A stretch of DNA of 64,000 nucleotides from Voacanga thouarsii (taxonomy: Eukaryota; Streptophyta; Magnoliopsida; Gentianales; Apocynaceae): assembly GCA_026120185.1 (NCBI GenBank), contig JANUWF010001176.1:5155501-5219500 (forward strand), written 5' to 3'. Of the stretch, positions 13,194 through 26,700 are shown one piece after another. Within the stretch, counting starts at the first letter, position 1, and the number at the start of each line of letters is the position of its first letter. A model generated the notes under the pieces. It saw only the letters and a program-made list of their open reading frames with translations. It searched no databases and was not told the DNA's origin. A program made the translations under genes and the position numbers.

Positions 13194-14931
13194 GAAATAG
13201 AAATAATGATGATATTTGTAACAATAATAAAATATAATATTTCTTTATAGAAAATTATATTTAATGAATAATTATCTTGAAAAAAATAAAATTATTTTTG
13301 GTAAAAGAAAAAGATAAATAACAAGTGTCATCTTGTTATTTGCTCGACAAGTCATATGTCACTACCTCAGTGGGTACATGGGAGTTCATACAAGATTTCT
13401 TAAGAATTTTAGGAATTTCTACCAAATTCCGTGGACAGCTAAACATGACAACTACGTGAACACCTAAGCATTATGTGGACCAATGGAAATGCACCAAGTG
13501 TTAAGCAATTAATGAACTATTTATGGAGCTTGGTGATTAAGATCAAAATTTCTCTATAAATAGAGAGGGAAGATGCCGGCCAAGAAAGTTTGGATGGCTG
13601 AAATTTTCGGCATAGAAAGGAAAGGAAGAGAAAAGAAAAGAAGGAAAATAGAAGAAAAATATGAGAGAGAGAGAGAGTGAGAGAGAGAGAGAACTTGGAG
13701 CTTTTCAAGAATTCAATACATATGGTAAAAGCTTTGTACTTCATGAATTGTAGAGTAAATTGCGAGGAATATTCTAGTGTTAATTTTGTTGAGAAATTCA
13801 TGAGAAATATGATTTACACTTGAAAATTTGCTATGCTTCGGGGCTGTTGTGTGTGTTGTGTGTGCCGGCTAACTTGGAAGGCTATGTACTATGTTTTATA
13901 TGGTAGATGAAGATGTTTTGATGGTGGTTTGAATGGCTGTTCATGGCTGCAAAGAAAGAAGGTGGAAATAAAAGGGAAAAGGGTTTAATTAGTAAAGGAA
14001 AAATGAGCTATTGTTATTGCTATTGATGGCAGATGATTTTGTGATGTTAAATACGAATATGCTAAGTTGTTTAAATCTTGAAATTAGAGAATTAAGAGAG
14101 CATTGAGGGGGAAATGAATTGGATTAAGTGTTATTTATAAACTATAGCGAAGGGGGAATAAATGGAGAATGTTATTTTGCAAAAAAGAGGGATGAATTAT
14201 GGAAGAACTAAATTGGTTTAGTCTCAAAAGTTTTGTGCCAGCTATAAAATTGAGTGAAGTAAGATTCTAAGATCATAGCCAAGGTTTCTAGGAGTATATT
14301 GGCACAAGTTTGAAGTGATTTGGATATGTAAATTGAAAATTATTATGAAAATACTAAAAGTTGTCAAAACAGGGATTCAAAGTGGTAGGACTTTGCCATG
14401 AAATGGAGAAAGGAAATGGTGTTCCATGAAATGAAAATTATAAAGGAATGTCTTGGGGTGATTTTGGAATTAGTTTGACATCATTTGGATTTATGAATTG
14501 AAAGTTAGGGCAAAAATATAAAGATATCCCATGAAAGACAAAATGCAGAAATGAAGGATTATGTAAAAGAAGTATTATTTCTTCAATTACTTTAAGTAAT
14601 TATGTGCTTTTGTGGGGATGCAAATATAAGAAATGGATAATACCCTTCTAAATGCATTTGTTAGTAATGCATTAATTTGAAAGATTGAAATATTAAGAAA
14701 GAGTGAATTGCTCTTGTGATGTAGATGCGAATACCACAAGAACTTTGTGAAGTCTCGAGGGCAACGAATCACTAAATAATAGCGTTAGTTAAGGTGAGTT
14801 CCTTTATTTCTAATACCGTTTTAACTAAGTATTTTTCTGATAAAGCTAAATGCTTTTCTAATATACCTAAGTGTTTCTCTAACATATCATAACATAAGCT
14901 TTTATACTTAAAGTTTCATACTTTCTAAGTT

Positions 14932-14933
<2 letters not shown>

Positions 14934-14995
<62 letters not shown>
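14934..14995. repeat. (CT)n(AT)n compound microsatellite
   Basis: A CT run is followed directly by a TA run. The same compound arrangement recurs at 53352-53412. Confidence 0.9.
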
Positions 14996-14998
<3 letters not shown>

Positions 14999-15465
14999 CG
15001 AAATGTGTTCCATCACATATACATGGAATTGATTTTTTTAATATTATGAATATGTTCATGACTTGGAAGCTTGCTTTCAAAATGATACGAAGTTTTATGA
15101 TAAATGTCAAAGTACTTTCAAAGCACTCTATGTGATATATGAAAGACATGTTGCTTCTTATGTTGACAAACTTTGGAAATTATTATAAGGAATATGAAAA
15201 ACATTTGGAAAATGATATTTTGACCCTGAATATGATATATGCTTGAATATAAGTTGTGTTATGGGAACTGAATATTGTGGATCCTTGAGTACTCAAGAAG
15301 GACTATGCACGTATACTAATTTGCATGGGTTTGAGAATGCTATCCGGTTGGTGGCTACCTCCGGACTGTGATTTCTTATTTCACGGGGTGTCAGTATTTG
15401 ATATTTAGTCCTCTTTAGCTAGCAACGCATTTTCCAATTGTGAAAACGAAGGACGGGTGTGGGAC

Positions 15466-15620
15466 ACCTGGGTCAGTGTAACAAATAAAGATGATAGAAT
15501 ATATCCTATTCGGATCAGTGTGACAAATAAAGATGGTAAGATTATAAATCCTATTCGGGTAAGTGTGACAAAATAATGACGATAGAACTACAAATCCTAT
15601 CTGGGTCATTGTGACCAATA
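15466..15620. repeat. Tandem repeat of about 55-60 bp in the right LTR-like arm
   Basis: Three to four imperfect units contain the words CCTATTCGG, GTGTGACAAATAAAGATG and ATTATAAATCC. A single related unit is seen in inverted orientation in the left arm near 12220-12260. Confidence 0.7.
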
Positions 15621-16295
15621 CTTTTACAGATGGGATATGATCCCATTTTCTTTAAATGGGCAATAGTTTTCAAAAAATCATGTGTGTTTTCCAAAATGTG
15701 TATGAACGCTTTGACACTAGTTAACAAGGTTTTAAACTGTAAAGGCTAAAGAGTTATTCTTCTATGGAAACATACAATGAAACCCTTTTATGTGTTTTCT
15801 ATGGAAAAAAAAATACTAGCACACACGAGATTCACTGAGTGTTTTCACACTCACACATTCATCTATATGTTTTTAGGCTCTGTGGTATTGGTTGGTGATT
15901 AGAGTGTACAACAGAAGTAGGATGGAGTGGAGTAGAAATAAGGAAAATGATCTATGGCGTAATATTTATAAAATATTGTATGAAAGAATTGAAGACCATG
16001 TACTACAGAATTCTTCCATGAAGAAATTCCCTATTTTGAAGTTATAATGTGATTCCGCTACTAATTAAATTGTTGATTCATTATAAAGACCCCATATCTA
16101 GGAGATTAGACAGGGCGATATCCCACAAAGTCATGACCCACTATGATACGGATATGTGGTGTTACAATTGGTATAAAAAATTTAATATTTATTTTCAAAT
16201 ATAAAATATAGTTTTTTGTATAAAATATTCATTTCACAAATAATGATTTTCTTGAAGATAGCTTTATAAAATCCATGAAAATGCGGGATGTTATA

Positions 16296-17093
16296 GGGAT
16301 AACGGTACTTTATACCACAAGTTGTAAAAAAATGCTAAAGGTCCATTGGCATTATTGACTAATAGAAGTTACTTTTATAATAAAATATTTATTTTACCTA
16401 TACTAATTATAATATGCCCAAAATATTCCTTTAGTGAACGGAACTTGACACATTAAGTATTTGTCAACTTGTAGTGTTTTTTTTTTATAACTTTTGGTAT
16501 TAAAGTTCTATTATCATAACTTAATAGGATAAAATATAACAAACACATAAACTAAAGTTTCAATTAATAACTTGAAATTAGACATATCATACACAACATT
16601 ACCAATACCTAAATACAATAAAAAAAATCAAGCATAACAAACCCAAAATAAAAATCAAAAAATTGTACCAACATTTTCTCTAGAAATATGATTTATCTTT
16701 TTTTTTTTTTTGGAGGGGGTGGGGAGAAAATGTTGATACAATTTCGTGATTTTATTTTAAGCATGTTATGCTTAATTTTGCATCATATTTAGGTCTTGAC
16801 AAAGTTATATATGATATGTCTAATTTCAAATTTATGTGTTTGTTGCATTTATCCTATTAAGTTAGGATAACTACACTTTAATACTAAAAGTTATAAAAAG
16901 CACTATAGGTCTACAAATACTTTTTGTGTCAAGTACCCTCCACTAAAATATTATTTTATGTATCTTATAATTAATATAGACAAAATAGATATTTTATTGT
17001 AAAAGTAATTTTTGTTAGTCAATACTATCATTGACTAATGGTCAACAAATTTCTTGTGCCTTATCCACAACTTGTGGTATTAAAGTATCACTA
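16296..17093. mobile_element. Palindromic MITE with about 390-bp inverted arms
   Basis: The left arm (GGTACTTTATACCACAAGTTG...) and the reverse complement of the right arm (GATACTTTAATACCACAAG...) match nearly throughout, including words such as AACTTAATAGGATAAA and ATTAGACATATCATA in both. A short T-rich and G-rich spacer (about 16695-16725) separates the arms. There is no coding potential. Superfamily is uncertain because the target duplication is not clear. Confidence 0.75.
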
Positions 17094-17100
17094 TATCTAA

Positions 17101-17875
17101 TTTAATGAAGGTAAATTGCAATAAATCCTTTTAGATATATAATTGCTTTACTTCTTTTAATTATTAGATTTGTTAATCAAACAACACATTTACAAACAAA
17201 AGTTAGTTCAAGTTCAATTAGTATATCTTTAATTAGTAACTGATTTGAGTTTAAATACAGAATTTGATTCGATTAGTACTAATTGATCGAACTCAAACTC
17301 CTTCACGAACATTTGACTCCGTTCGATTATTAAGAAAAATTATTAATAAATTTATATATTACAATTTATTTATTTTTTAAACATTCATATTATTACTATT
17401 TTAATATATTTTTAAACTATTATTTTTTAGTAAATTATTAGCAGAGTTTTTTAAAATTTATTTGAAATTCAATTTGTTGAGAAATTTTTAATTATTTTAA
17501 TAAATTTCAAATAAACAAAATCGAATTTTTAATTATTTTAATATCCAACTTCCACAAATAATAATTTAACTGGTCAGTTGTTAATCTAACGAATCCAACT
17601 AGTGTTCAATTCTAATTCCTCCAAATCAAAAATACGATGGTTATTTATAACACTACTAATGATTGGAGAATAGAGTGGATGACCCTAAGCACATTGCTAC
17701 AGCAAGTCATGAGAAAGATTGTCCAAGTTCAATCAACACAAGTTTATTTAACGTCATAATTCAGTTCAACATAGGAGCATGTTGATTCATTATTTTAAAT
17801 TTCTTGCCCCCAAAATCTATCTCCGCTCAAATATTTCACTTCACACCATTTTTACATTTTAGATTTTTGAAATGC
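17101..17875. other. AT-rich 3-prime flank of the lipoxygenase gene
   Basis: No supported gene. This region lies downstream of the minus-strand lipoxygenase stop codon and should hold its 3-prime UTR and polyadenylation site. I see no single distinct poly(A) signal. Confidence 0.6.
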
Positions 17876-20716
17876 TCAAATGGAAATGCTATTTGGCACT
17901 CCCTTTCCAGTCACTCCAGGTTCAGAAAATGGCTTCAAGAGCTCATACGGCAAAACTCCAGCACCACTTCTGTTCCTCAAATTTTTATCAGCATTTCTTC
18001 CATCAATGATTCCTTCAAGCTCCTTCAATCTCCCCTGAAACACCTCAAACGCAGACTTTATAACGGGATCTTCCTCCCAAGGCCCTTCTGCTTCATTCCC
18101 AATATATTCTTCATCAGGAGAATGATTCGACAAGACGTCGAGAATAGCCATAATTACGGAAGCCTGAATTTGAGACGGGAAGACAGATAAGAGCTCATCC
18201 TCAGGTTTCTGCAAGAAAAGATCCCATCTTTCCTCACTTGGATCTTCAGTAGGCATGGTGGTTCTAGCGATGGTAGGCCTGTTTGGAAAGTAGCCTGCCA
18301 AATCGTACTGACCGAAGTTTACAGCTGCATGATGACCTGAAGCTATCCATGTAATGGTTGTCAGAATTCCTATTAAGTCATTGGGAGTCTTTAGCACCGG
18401 CCACCACGGTTCATCCTTCTTATCTCCATGGCCTACTTCTCGAATTTCCTTCCACCATGCTTGAAGTTCTTGGTCAGATTGGATGACGCTCCCTTCAGGA
18501 TAGTAGTGATTGACATAGTCTGTAATCCATTGTTTGATGATATCCCAAAGGAGTAAGCCATCATTTGCATAAGGGTAGTCTTCAATTGTTAACTTTATGC
18601 CATGCGGAGCATTTGGATCCTCCACACCCATTCCCCTGTAGTTCAGAACACAATTTATACATAAATTTCTGACTTTTATTGATCAATTTAAGCATCATTA
18701 ATATACAGAGACTTACCTGCTAATCAAGTCTGCCGGTAGTCCTTGGAGATCAAATCGCCATTGCTGGTCATAAGCCACAGAGCTCAATTCTACGGAGTAC
18801 TTGCCGGGGGAGAAAGCAGTCTCGATGATCCCGTTGGCATTAATGAGGAATCCGCGAGCCAAGGCATTTATCTCCATTGTGTACCGGAAATGAGGGTGTA
18901 ATAATCTGTATATTGGATGCATTGAACTCAGTTGTCGATGAGTTGCGATTATATATGGCTCTGTTGTGCAATGAGTTCTTAGCCTGCAAAATGTTCGAGT
19001 CATGAACAAAATTAGGTACCCATAGGCAATGTTATCACTAAGGTAACGTTTTTTGTTTCCTACATTGTGGAATTGTTTTCTGTTATTCTAATACAGCCGG
19101 TAAGGATGTATTTCAACTGAAACGGCACCTACCAGTGAGAGACTAATTGGTGATATCCAGAGTCATGAGCAAGCACATGAGCTTTGGCAAGCTTCCATAG
19201 CCAAGCAGTAGTGGCTACCCAAGATGCCTTGTACACTTGCTTCCATTGGGGCTTACCGTCCATGGGTGGACGAGTTAGCTCAATCGCCAAGGGCTTCAGG
19301 GTGCAATCAGGGGCCAAGAAAAACAATGTCCTTGATCCATATAGTGTTGTCCCCTTAAGTTCTCTCACTTTCTTCACATATGGCAAAAGTACATCGTGAT
19401 AATCCAGAATGAATAACTTCTTCTTTTTAATGGCCTGCACGAATTTACCCGAGCATTGGATTCAGAAACCTGAAAGTCATTAAAGAGAAGAAACAATAGA
19501 CTGTTAGGGTTTAGCAGATTCGTGTTTCACCTCTTCAATGGTCATCATGAAACCTCGGGTTTCTGATTCAACCACTTCTGTGGTGAGGGCAGACTCTGGA
19601 GGTCCATACTCCTTCGGATCAAGTTTGCTCTTTAGTGGCCATTCCTGCGTATCATTTAACAAATTTTAGCATAAAATTCCAAATCATTTATACAATTATA
19701 TTCATTCAATACCCCACCAATTTTGTATAACTCTTTTCTTATATCCTACTTCTCAAACAACATCCTTAATTAAGTGCATTTGCATCGAAAAATACTTGCC
19801 GTGACCAGTTTAATGCAGCAAGGATTCAGACCGGCTAATGTTTGGCGCGAGAATTCGACATCCCTAATCCAAGCAAATCTATCTCCTGCAGCAAGAAAAC
19901 CAAAGTTTAAAAACCTTTTCTGAGACCAAAAAATTGAGATCAGCAATCAGAACTCCCCAAAAAACATAATTGAAACAAAAGGGGTGTTGTGATTACTATC
20001 AAACAGTCGAGGAGTCTCAAAAAGCAGGACATCTCTTTGAATATCATCAACAAACTTGATTAGCCTCGGAACGATATTTTGGAAAAAGCCAGTTTTAATA
20101 TTAGGTAAATGCAGTCCTTCATTGAACAGTGAATCTATCGCTGTGAAGTATGGAAATCCCAAATCTTTGTCTATGGCTAACGTTTGTACAGATGGTACAA
20201 CTGCATGCAGTACCGAGTACAATGTTTTTCCAGTGAATGTTAAGCCCTTCACATCTGAGAATGCTTCATCCCTTGGTACATAGATATCGCCAGTCCTAGA
20301 CTCAGATAATGGATCTGCATCAAAAAGAGCATACATAACCCTCAAAATGGATTCCAATAAAGAAAATAAATAGCTACAAAATAATCAAATGTGTTATCTT
20401 CTAAATACATTCCCATTGAATTTCAATGCAGTTCTTTTAGTATTAATTTTTCATACACGTTGTACTAAAGAGACCCATAAAATTTTATAGGTGATTATGT
20501 AGAAAATAATTTCGTATATAAAAAATTACATTGATAGACTAAACACTAATTAAAATATTTCATCGTGAAGCCCTAAAAACTCGAGTCCATGAGTCCATCT
20601 AATGTATCCTCAAAAATATTTGCATACTGCAAATTAAGAAACTAAGAATACCGAGCTAGGTATCTTGACACAATTTTTCAATAGATTCGTAGGACACAAA
20701 TCTTACATAAATATAA

Positions 20717-20750
<34 letters not shown>

Positions 20751-23700
20751 TTCAATTATCGAACAAATCAAGTTGAATTAAGTGAATTATCAATGATAGA
20801 AAAAAACTACCGAAAGGGGTAACCATAGAGTATCAAAAAATTTCAAAACAAAAATATAGAGATTCAAAAGTGTAATTCTAGTCGTTCAAAAATATTAAGT
20901 GTAAGTAGATAGTAACTCGTTTGAGTTGATTTTGTAAAAATATAATAAAAATTATTAAATATATTAATTAGGTGAGATTTAAAGTGGAATAAAAAATAAT
21001 ATATTTTAAGTATATAATAATTTTTAAAAATTAAAAATAATTTTTAAATTAAAATAAAAATCTCCATCCAAATACTCCGAACTCTTCAATCATCTCAATC
21101 GTGAATAATCAATCATGGACTGAGAGGCACAACTTTCCCACCACTCTTTTCTGCTTCCACAGGGGACCGATTTTGTTACAGGGAGGTCATCCCAGAAATA
21201 AACGGGGCCAAAAGGCTAATAATTGCGGTGGTCAAATAAGAACACGGACCACCAGAACATGGAGACAACCTTTATTCAGAAGTCTAGCAAGACAGATTTT
21301 GGTCCCCATGATGTTGGGCTAAGATTGAAACTTGGTCCGCATTGTTTGTCAAGACACATGATTTTATAGAGTGTTCATATTGAGATTTTATGTAGACTAA
21401 ATTTATGTGATTAATAATTTTAGAAAATTATATTATAAAATTTATATTATATGTGATATAATTTTTTCAATTTATTAATTTATATAGATTGAATACATAT
21501 TAAAATTTCTACTCCATAATTCCTTTTAAGAAAAATAAATAAAAGAGTTAGCGGCAAGAATATTCCAGCTCATGGCTAGAGGTCAACGTCACCACAACAG
21601 TAATTTTCTACATCGGAATTACTCATTTTGTATCATCAAAATGAAAAGGCAAAGAGATGGAATCAGTATAGCTATTCTTTATTCCGATTCATTCCTTTTT
21701 TATTTATGTACAACTAGAAACGCTTTTGTCATCTTCATTCTAAAAGACTACAACTCCAAATGCTTTCAAACAAAAATTTACAGAGAAAATGCCTTCTATT
21801 TTCAAACAAAACGGCAAAAAGACGTTTGATAAGAATGATATTATTCATTTTCAAAGTAAACCTAATTGCATGAGAATTTTTTAATTCGTTATATGTCCTT
21901 AGAAAACAACCTTATGATTTTAACAAGCCGGCCAAAATTACTCTATTTTTTCACTTTAAACCCTAAATGTTGAATCTTTGTTAGATAAATTAAGAGTTTA
22001 GCTCCATGTTATAAGGTATGAAAAATTTTTAGATGCACCCGATATATATACATGGGATACTTTAAATAAGTGTATCACGTATAAATAAAATTATACATAG
22101 CATTTATTATATAATTTTCATTGCACATAATACAATCACTTAAAGTATCTAATACACATGCAGCACCTAACAATTTCCTCCTATCTGGCTGGTTTAAAGT
22201 AGACTTTTTGAAAGAAAAAAAAAGAAAAAAAATTAGTCGGCAAAATGTTAGGAAAAGTTCTACAGTATTACCTTTCTTGGTCCTTGGCCGGCCTGTTCTG
22301 CAGCGTCTTGGATATGGATATTCTTTACCCCCAAGCACTGGTCTTTTTGTACCTTCATCCGAATCAGGGTTCCCAAGGTCGTTGTAGACATCATAGTCAT
22401 AAACTCTATCGGATTTCTTGCGCTCTCCTGTGCCATCACCTCGCAGAATTACGAGCTCTCTCTCTCTGTATTTTACAAGCCCACTTGGGGTGTTGGATGG
22501 TAAATATGACTGCCCAGGTAAAAAACAAAGCAAACTCCATCAGCGACGAAGTTCATCTTAGAATATTGGTATATGATTTTCTCTTTTATTTTATTTTTTT
22601 TCCATTTTTATGATGGAAATTTGTGGAAACTAACGAGTCTCGAACCAATACTAGGCATCTGACAAGAGAGATTCTTAGAACGATCGATGAGCCATTCTCT
22701 TGACTGAAATATGAAATGAGATTAGAAAGGATGGTAAAGAAAGCCGACAAATGTTGAAACTGAAACCCTAGGCGCATGGTTTGTCTCACGTAGTCAGATT
22801 TTTTTAGCTAGAGTGATTCTCTGTGAGAGTAGCAAGGATGGTAAACTATCTTACAAACGAAGGCCAATAGAATCTGTAAAAGGGCAAACTCTTCAATATG
22901 ACTCTTCATCAATGTTTTCATAACCAAACCGAATATCAAGTTAAAAAATTTATTATTTTAGTCTAATCATAATTAAATTAGTAATATTATATTTTAAAAT
23001 TTTAAAATAAAATTATTTAATAATATAATATAATTCAAGTTTATAAAAATATAAAATCTAAATTCAATGATATAATATATTAAAATAATAAATTATTAAT
23101 AAAAATTAAAATTAGTCATTCTTAATTTATTAATAACACATATGATTTCAAATTATACCTCTTTAATTTATTTTTTAAAAATAAATGGGTTGGACCAATA
23201 GCAAATTAGCCGACTCAATGATTTACCAATCCAACCGGTCAATTAAAAATGGTTTACACATTCTAAAACGATTTTAGAAAAGAAAGAAAAAACTTAAAAC
23301 ATTGGATCAAACCAATTAAGATACTGATTCACGATCCAACCGACTGATCTGCTCCGATTTGATTCAAAATAATAAAAAAAAAAAAAAACTCTTCCTTGTA
23401 GATATTTTGATCATGACTTTTCTTTCAAAACCAGAGGATAAATGAATCTGTGCCCTTTTTTCTTTAATAACATGAAGAAATAATGCTGCACATTTTTCTT
23501 ACTCTATATTTGATGGTTCCGAATGAGCGCCTATACAATTCTATGAATTCGATGTTAACTAATGCTATAAAAATGTTAAGTTTCTAGCTACTATATTTGA
23601 AGATTTTTATTTTTATCAAATTTTTTACCATCAAATCCGTGAAAGTAACTTACTCCTACCGTTTTATTGTTAAAAGCTAACACTTATCTCATATTAATTA

Positions 23701-26700
23701 CTATTCAATCACCAAGAGTTACCACTTTGCTAGATACACACTAATGGCAGCCTAACATCTTTCCTATCTTCCTAATATAATCCACAAGTCATCATCTCTT
23801 CATCCGAGGTCTGAGCCTCATTAGAGGCAGGTAGCCATATATGGCCCCCTCCCTCCAAGAAAAAAAATGAAAAAAAAAGGTCCTAATACATATATATCGA
23901 TAATGAGGGAACTTCTCAAGGATCTGTCCAATTTTTTTTTTTTTTTCTCTTTAAACGTTTTTACTTAACAGTATGAATTGTATTAATTGTTTACTTCATT
24001 CGGATGTAGACTTAAGATGAGGTATATGGGGTTACTGATTAATTTCATTGTTTGTATGCTTGGAAGAGTCATTTTTTCCAATTCCTAAAAGAGTAGATAT
24101 TTTCCTCTAACGTTCAACCCTAATCCATCCAAAAACCCTAAACCAGAACAAGCATAGAGGAAATGCTGCAGTTGATGTCCCATCCTCATCGAATGGACCT
24201 AGAGACCAACTTACTCACACAAGAGGCCGATCAAGGGTTAGGCGTAAGGGACGGCTGCATTGGCAAAAAAAATTAAATGCACAAGCTGGACCTAGACAAT
24301 CATTCTCTCCTTCTGGTTTAGGAGGCTGTGATGAGGAGGTTCCAGTGACCATGGGGAATGCTGGTAAAGTGATTACTCAGGCAACAAAATTTATTTCTTC
24401 GGTATGGAAAAAATATGCCCAGCGGAGTGTTGACTTAATTAGTGCCCAAAGGGCACTAGTTAGCCCACAATGAGAGTAGCGTGTTGGAATATTCGAGGGT
24501 TTAACATGACCCTCAAACATCACGGGGTTTGGAATTTTATTTCTAATCATCGTGTGGACGTTATTGGTTTATTGGAAACAAAGTTAAATGCTGTTGGGGT
24601 GGATAATATTCTACACCAAAAATTCTCTAATTGGTCGGCTTTTCATAACTTGAATGAACCAGAAGGAGGTAGAGTGGTTATCCTATGGAATGATGCTAGG
24701 GTGGATGTTCATTTACTTCACTGCACGCCTCAAGCGATCACTGTGAGTATCAGATGTAAGATCACCCATACTACCTATTCATTCACCTTTATCTATGCTT
24801 ACAATTCAGTTATGGCTAGAAGAAGTTTATGGGAGGATATTCAGTCCTTATCTTCATCAATTTTGGATCCATGGATTATTATGGGTGATTTCAATTCCTA
24901 TTTACATATCGAGTACAAACTTGGTGGTTCTGTGCCTTCCTCGTATGAAATTAGGGACTTGTCGTCTCTATGTGTAGACATTGGGTTGGAGGACCTTTCT
25001 TATGTTGGATCAAGGTATACTTGGACAAATTCTAGGGTGTGGTCCAAACTTGATAGGGTTATGGGTAATGCAGCATGGTTTCAATGCCCTACACAGGCTT
25101 CTGTTGAGTTTTTCCCTATTAGGAGCATTTCTAATCATAGTCTTGTTATTTGGTCTGTGGTTGACAACAATGTAAGATATGTACGTCCATTCAGGTTCCT
25201 TAATATTTGGGCTGAACATGATTCGTTCCATAATATTGTTCAAGAGGTTTGGGATCAGGAATTCTTGGGTTACGGGTTACCACCAGTTCACTTTTTGTCG
25301 TTGCTTGAAGATGCTTAAGGGTTACTTGCGGAAACTAAACAAACAGGAATTCTCTCACATTTCTGAACGGGTCGAACAGGTGAACCAGGCTCTACTAAAT
25401 GCACAACAGCTATTACTCGGCAACCCGGCAGATCAATTTCTAATTGCACAATTCAAGGACTGCAAAAGGTCAGCTTGGCAGTTGGCGGAGGCAGAAATGA
25501 AGTTCTACCAGCAACTTGCTAAAGGAAGGTATGTATCTCTCTCTGACAAGAATACTCGTTACATTTACAACATTGTCAAACGTAACAAAAAGAGGAACTT
25601 CATCTCTTCTATCACTAGGGAGGATGGTAGACTGACCAATACCCCAATGACTCTTGCGGATGAATTTGTTAAATATTACAAGAAGCTTCTGGGGACTAAG
25701 GTTGAATGCAGGGGAATCAATGTGGACTTTGTCAGGGCTAGTCCTTTAGTACCTCATGATATGATGGTGGATTTGGTTAGGGATGTAACTACCCAGGATA
25801 TTAGATTAGCTCTATGGGATATTGGGGATTCCAAAGCTCCTGGGCCCGATGGTTACTCAGCATTATTTTTCAAGAAGGCTTGGAGTACGGTTGGGCAGAG
25901 TCTGTGTGATGCAGTTATGGAATTCTTTAGTTCGGGGAAAATTCTTAAACAGATTAATCACTTTATTATTACCCTGGTGCCGAAGAATGCTCATGCTGAT
26001 AGGGTGGGTGACTATCGACCAATATCTTGCTGTAATGTGGTCTATAAGATCATCTCTAAAATTCTGTCAAACAGACTAAAATTGGTGGTCCCCCATCTGG
26101 TGGATAGGGCACAATCCGCATTCATCCACGACAGACTCATGACTGATAATATCTTACTAGTTCAGGAACTGCTGCGTATGTATAGCCGCAAAAGAGTTTC
26201 TCCACGATGTACATTGAAGGTGGACCTCAGGAAAGCCTATGACTCTGTCAGTTGGAATTTCTTATTGGACTTACTTACTGAGCTTGGATTCCCTCATATT
26301 TTTGTGAATTGGATTAAGCAATGTGTGACCACTTCCTCCTTCTCTGTTGCTATCAATGGAAATGTGCATGGCTACTTTACTGGAGCTAAGGGCCTGCAGC
26401 AAGGAGATCCTCTCTCTCCACTACTGTTTGTCATATGTTTAGAATATTTCTCAAGGGTTGTCAAAGTTCATACAATTGGGACATCATTCTTGTACCACCC
26501 CAAATGTAAGGACTTAGGGGTTACCCACCTTACCTTTGTGGATGACCTCATGTTGTTTGCTAGGGGTGACTATTCTTCTATCCACATTTTCCTTGACTGC
26601 CTTGAAGAATTCAAAAGTTGTTCAGGTCTTGAAATCAATAAGGATAAATTCAGTATTTATCTTGCGGGGATTGATCTGAATAATCAAGAAACAATTATGG

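Larger units (their letters stand above)
11880..16166. mobile_element. Inverted pair of LTR-like arms with long terminal inverted repeat
   Basis: The left end TGTAACACCCCATAT and the reverse complement of the right end (TGTAACACCACATAT) match over at least 200 bp at roughly 80% by eye, and matching words continue inward for several hundred more (for example around 12215-12260 against 15490-15560). Each arm resembles the 3-prime part of a long LTR like that at 7353-10571. Each arm also has an outward-directed TATA-like box followed by purine-rich leader: CTATAAATAG at about 13553 (plus) and CCTATAAATAGGG near 12655 (minus). The centre (about 12900-13300) is AT-rich with an AAT microsatellite. 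ATTGG occurs on both outer flanks but four bases inset on the left, so no clean target duplication is proven. Confidence 0.65.

Noticed and set aside
19791..19800. Sequence error or frameshift at the lipoxygenase exon 5 end
   Set aside because: GC-AG splicing restores perfect phase and conserved residues on both sides, so no error needs to be assumed.
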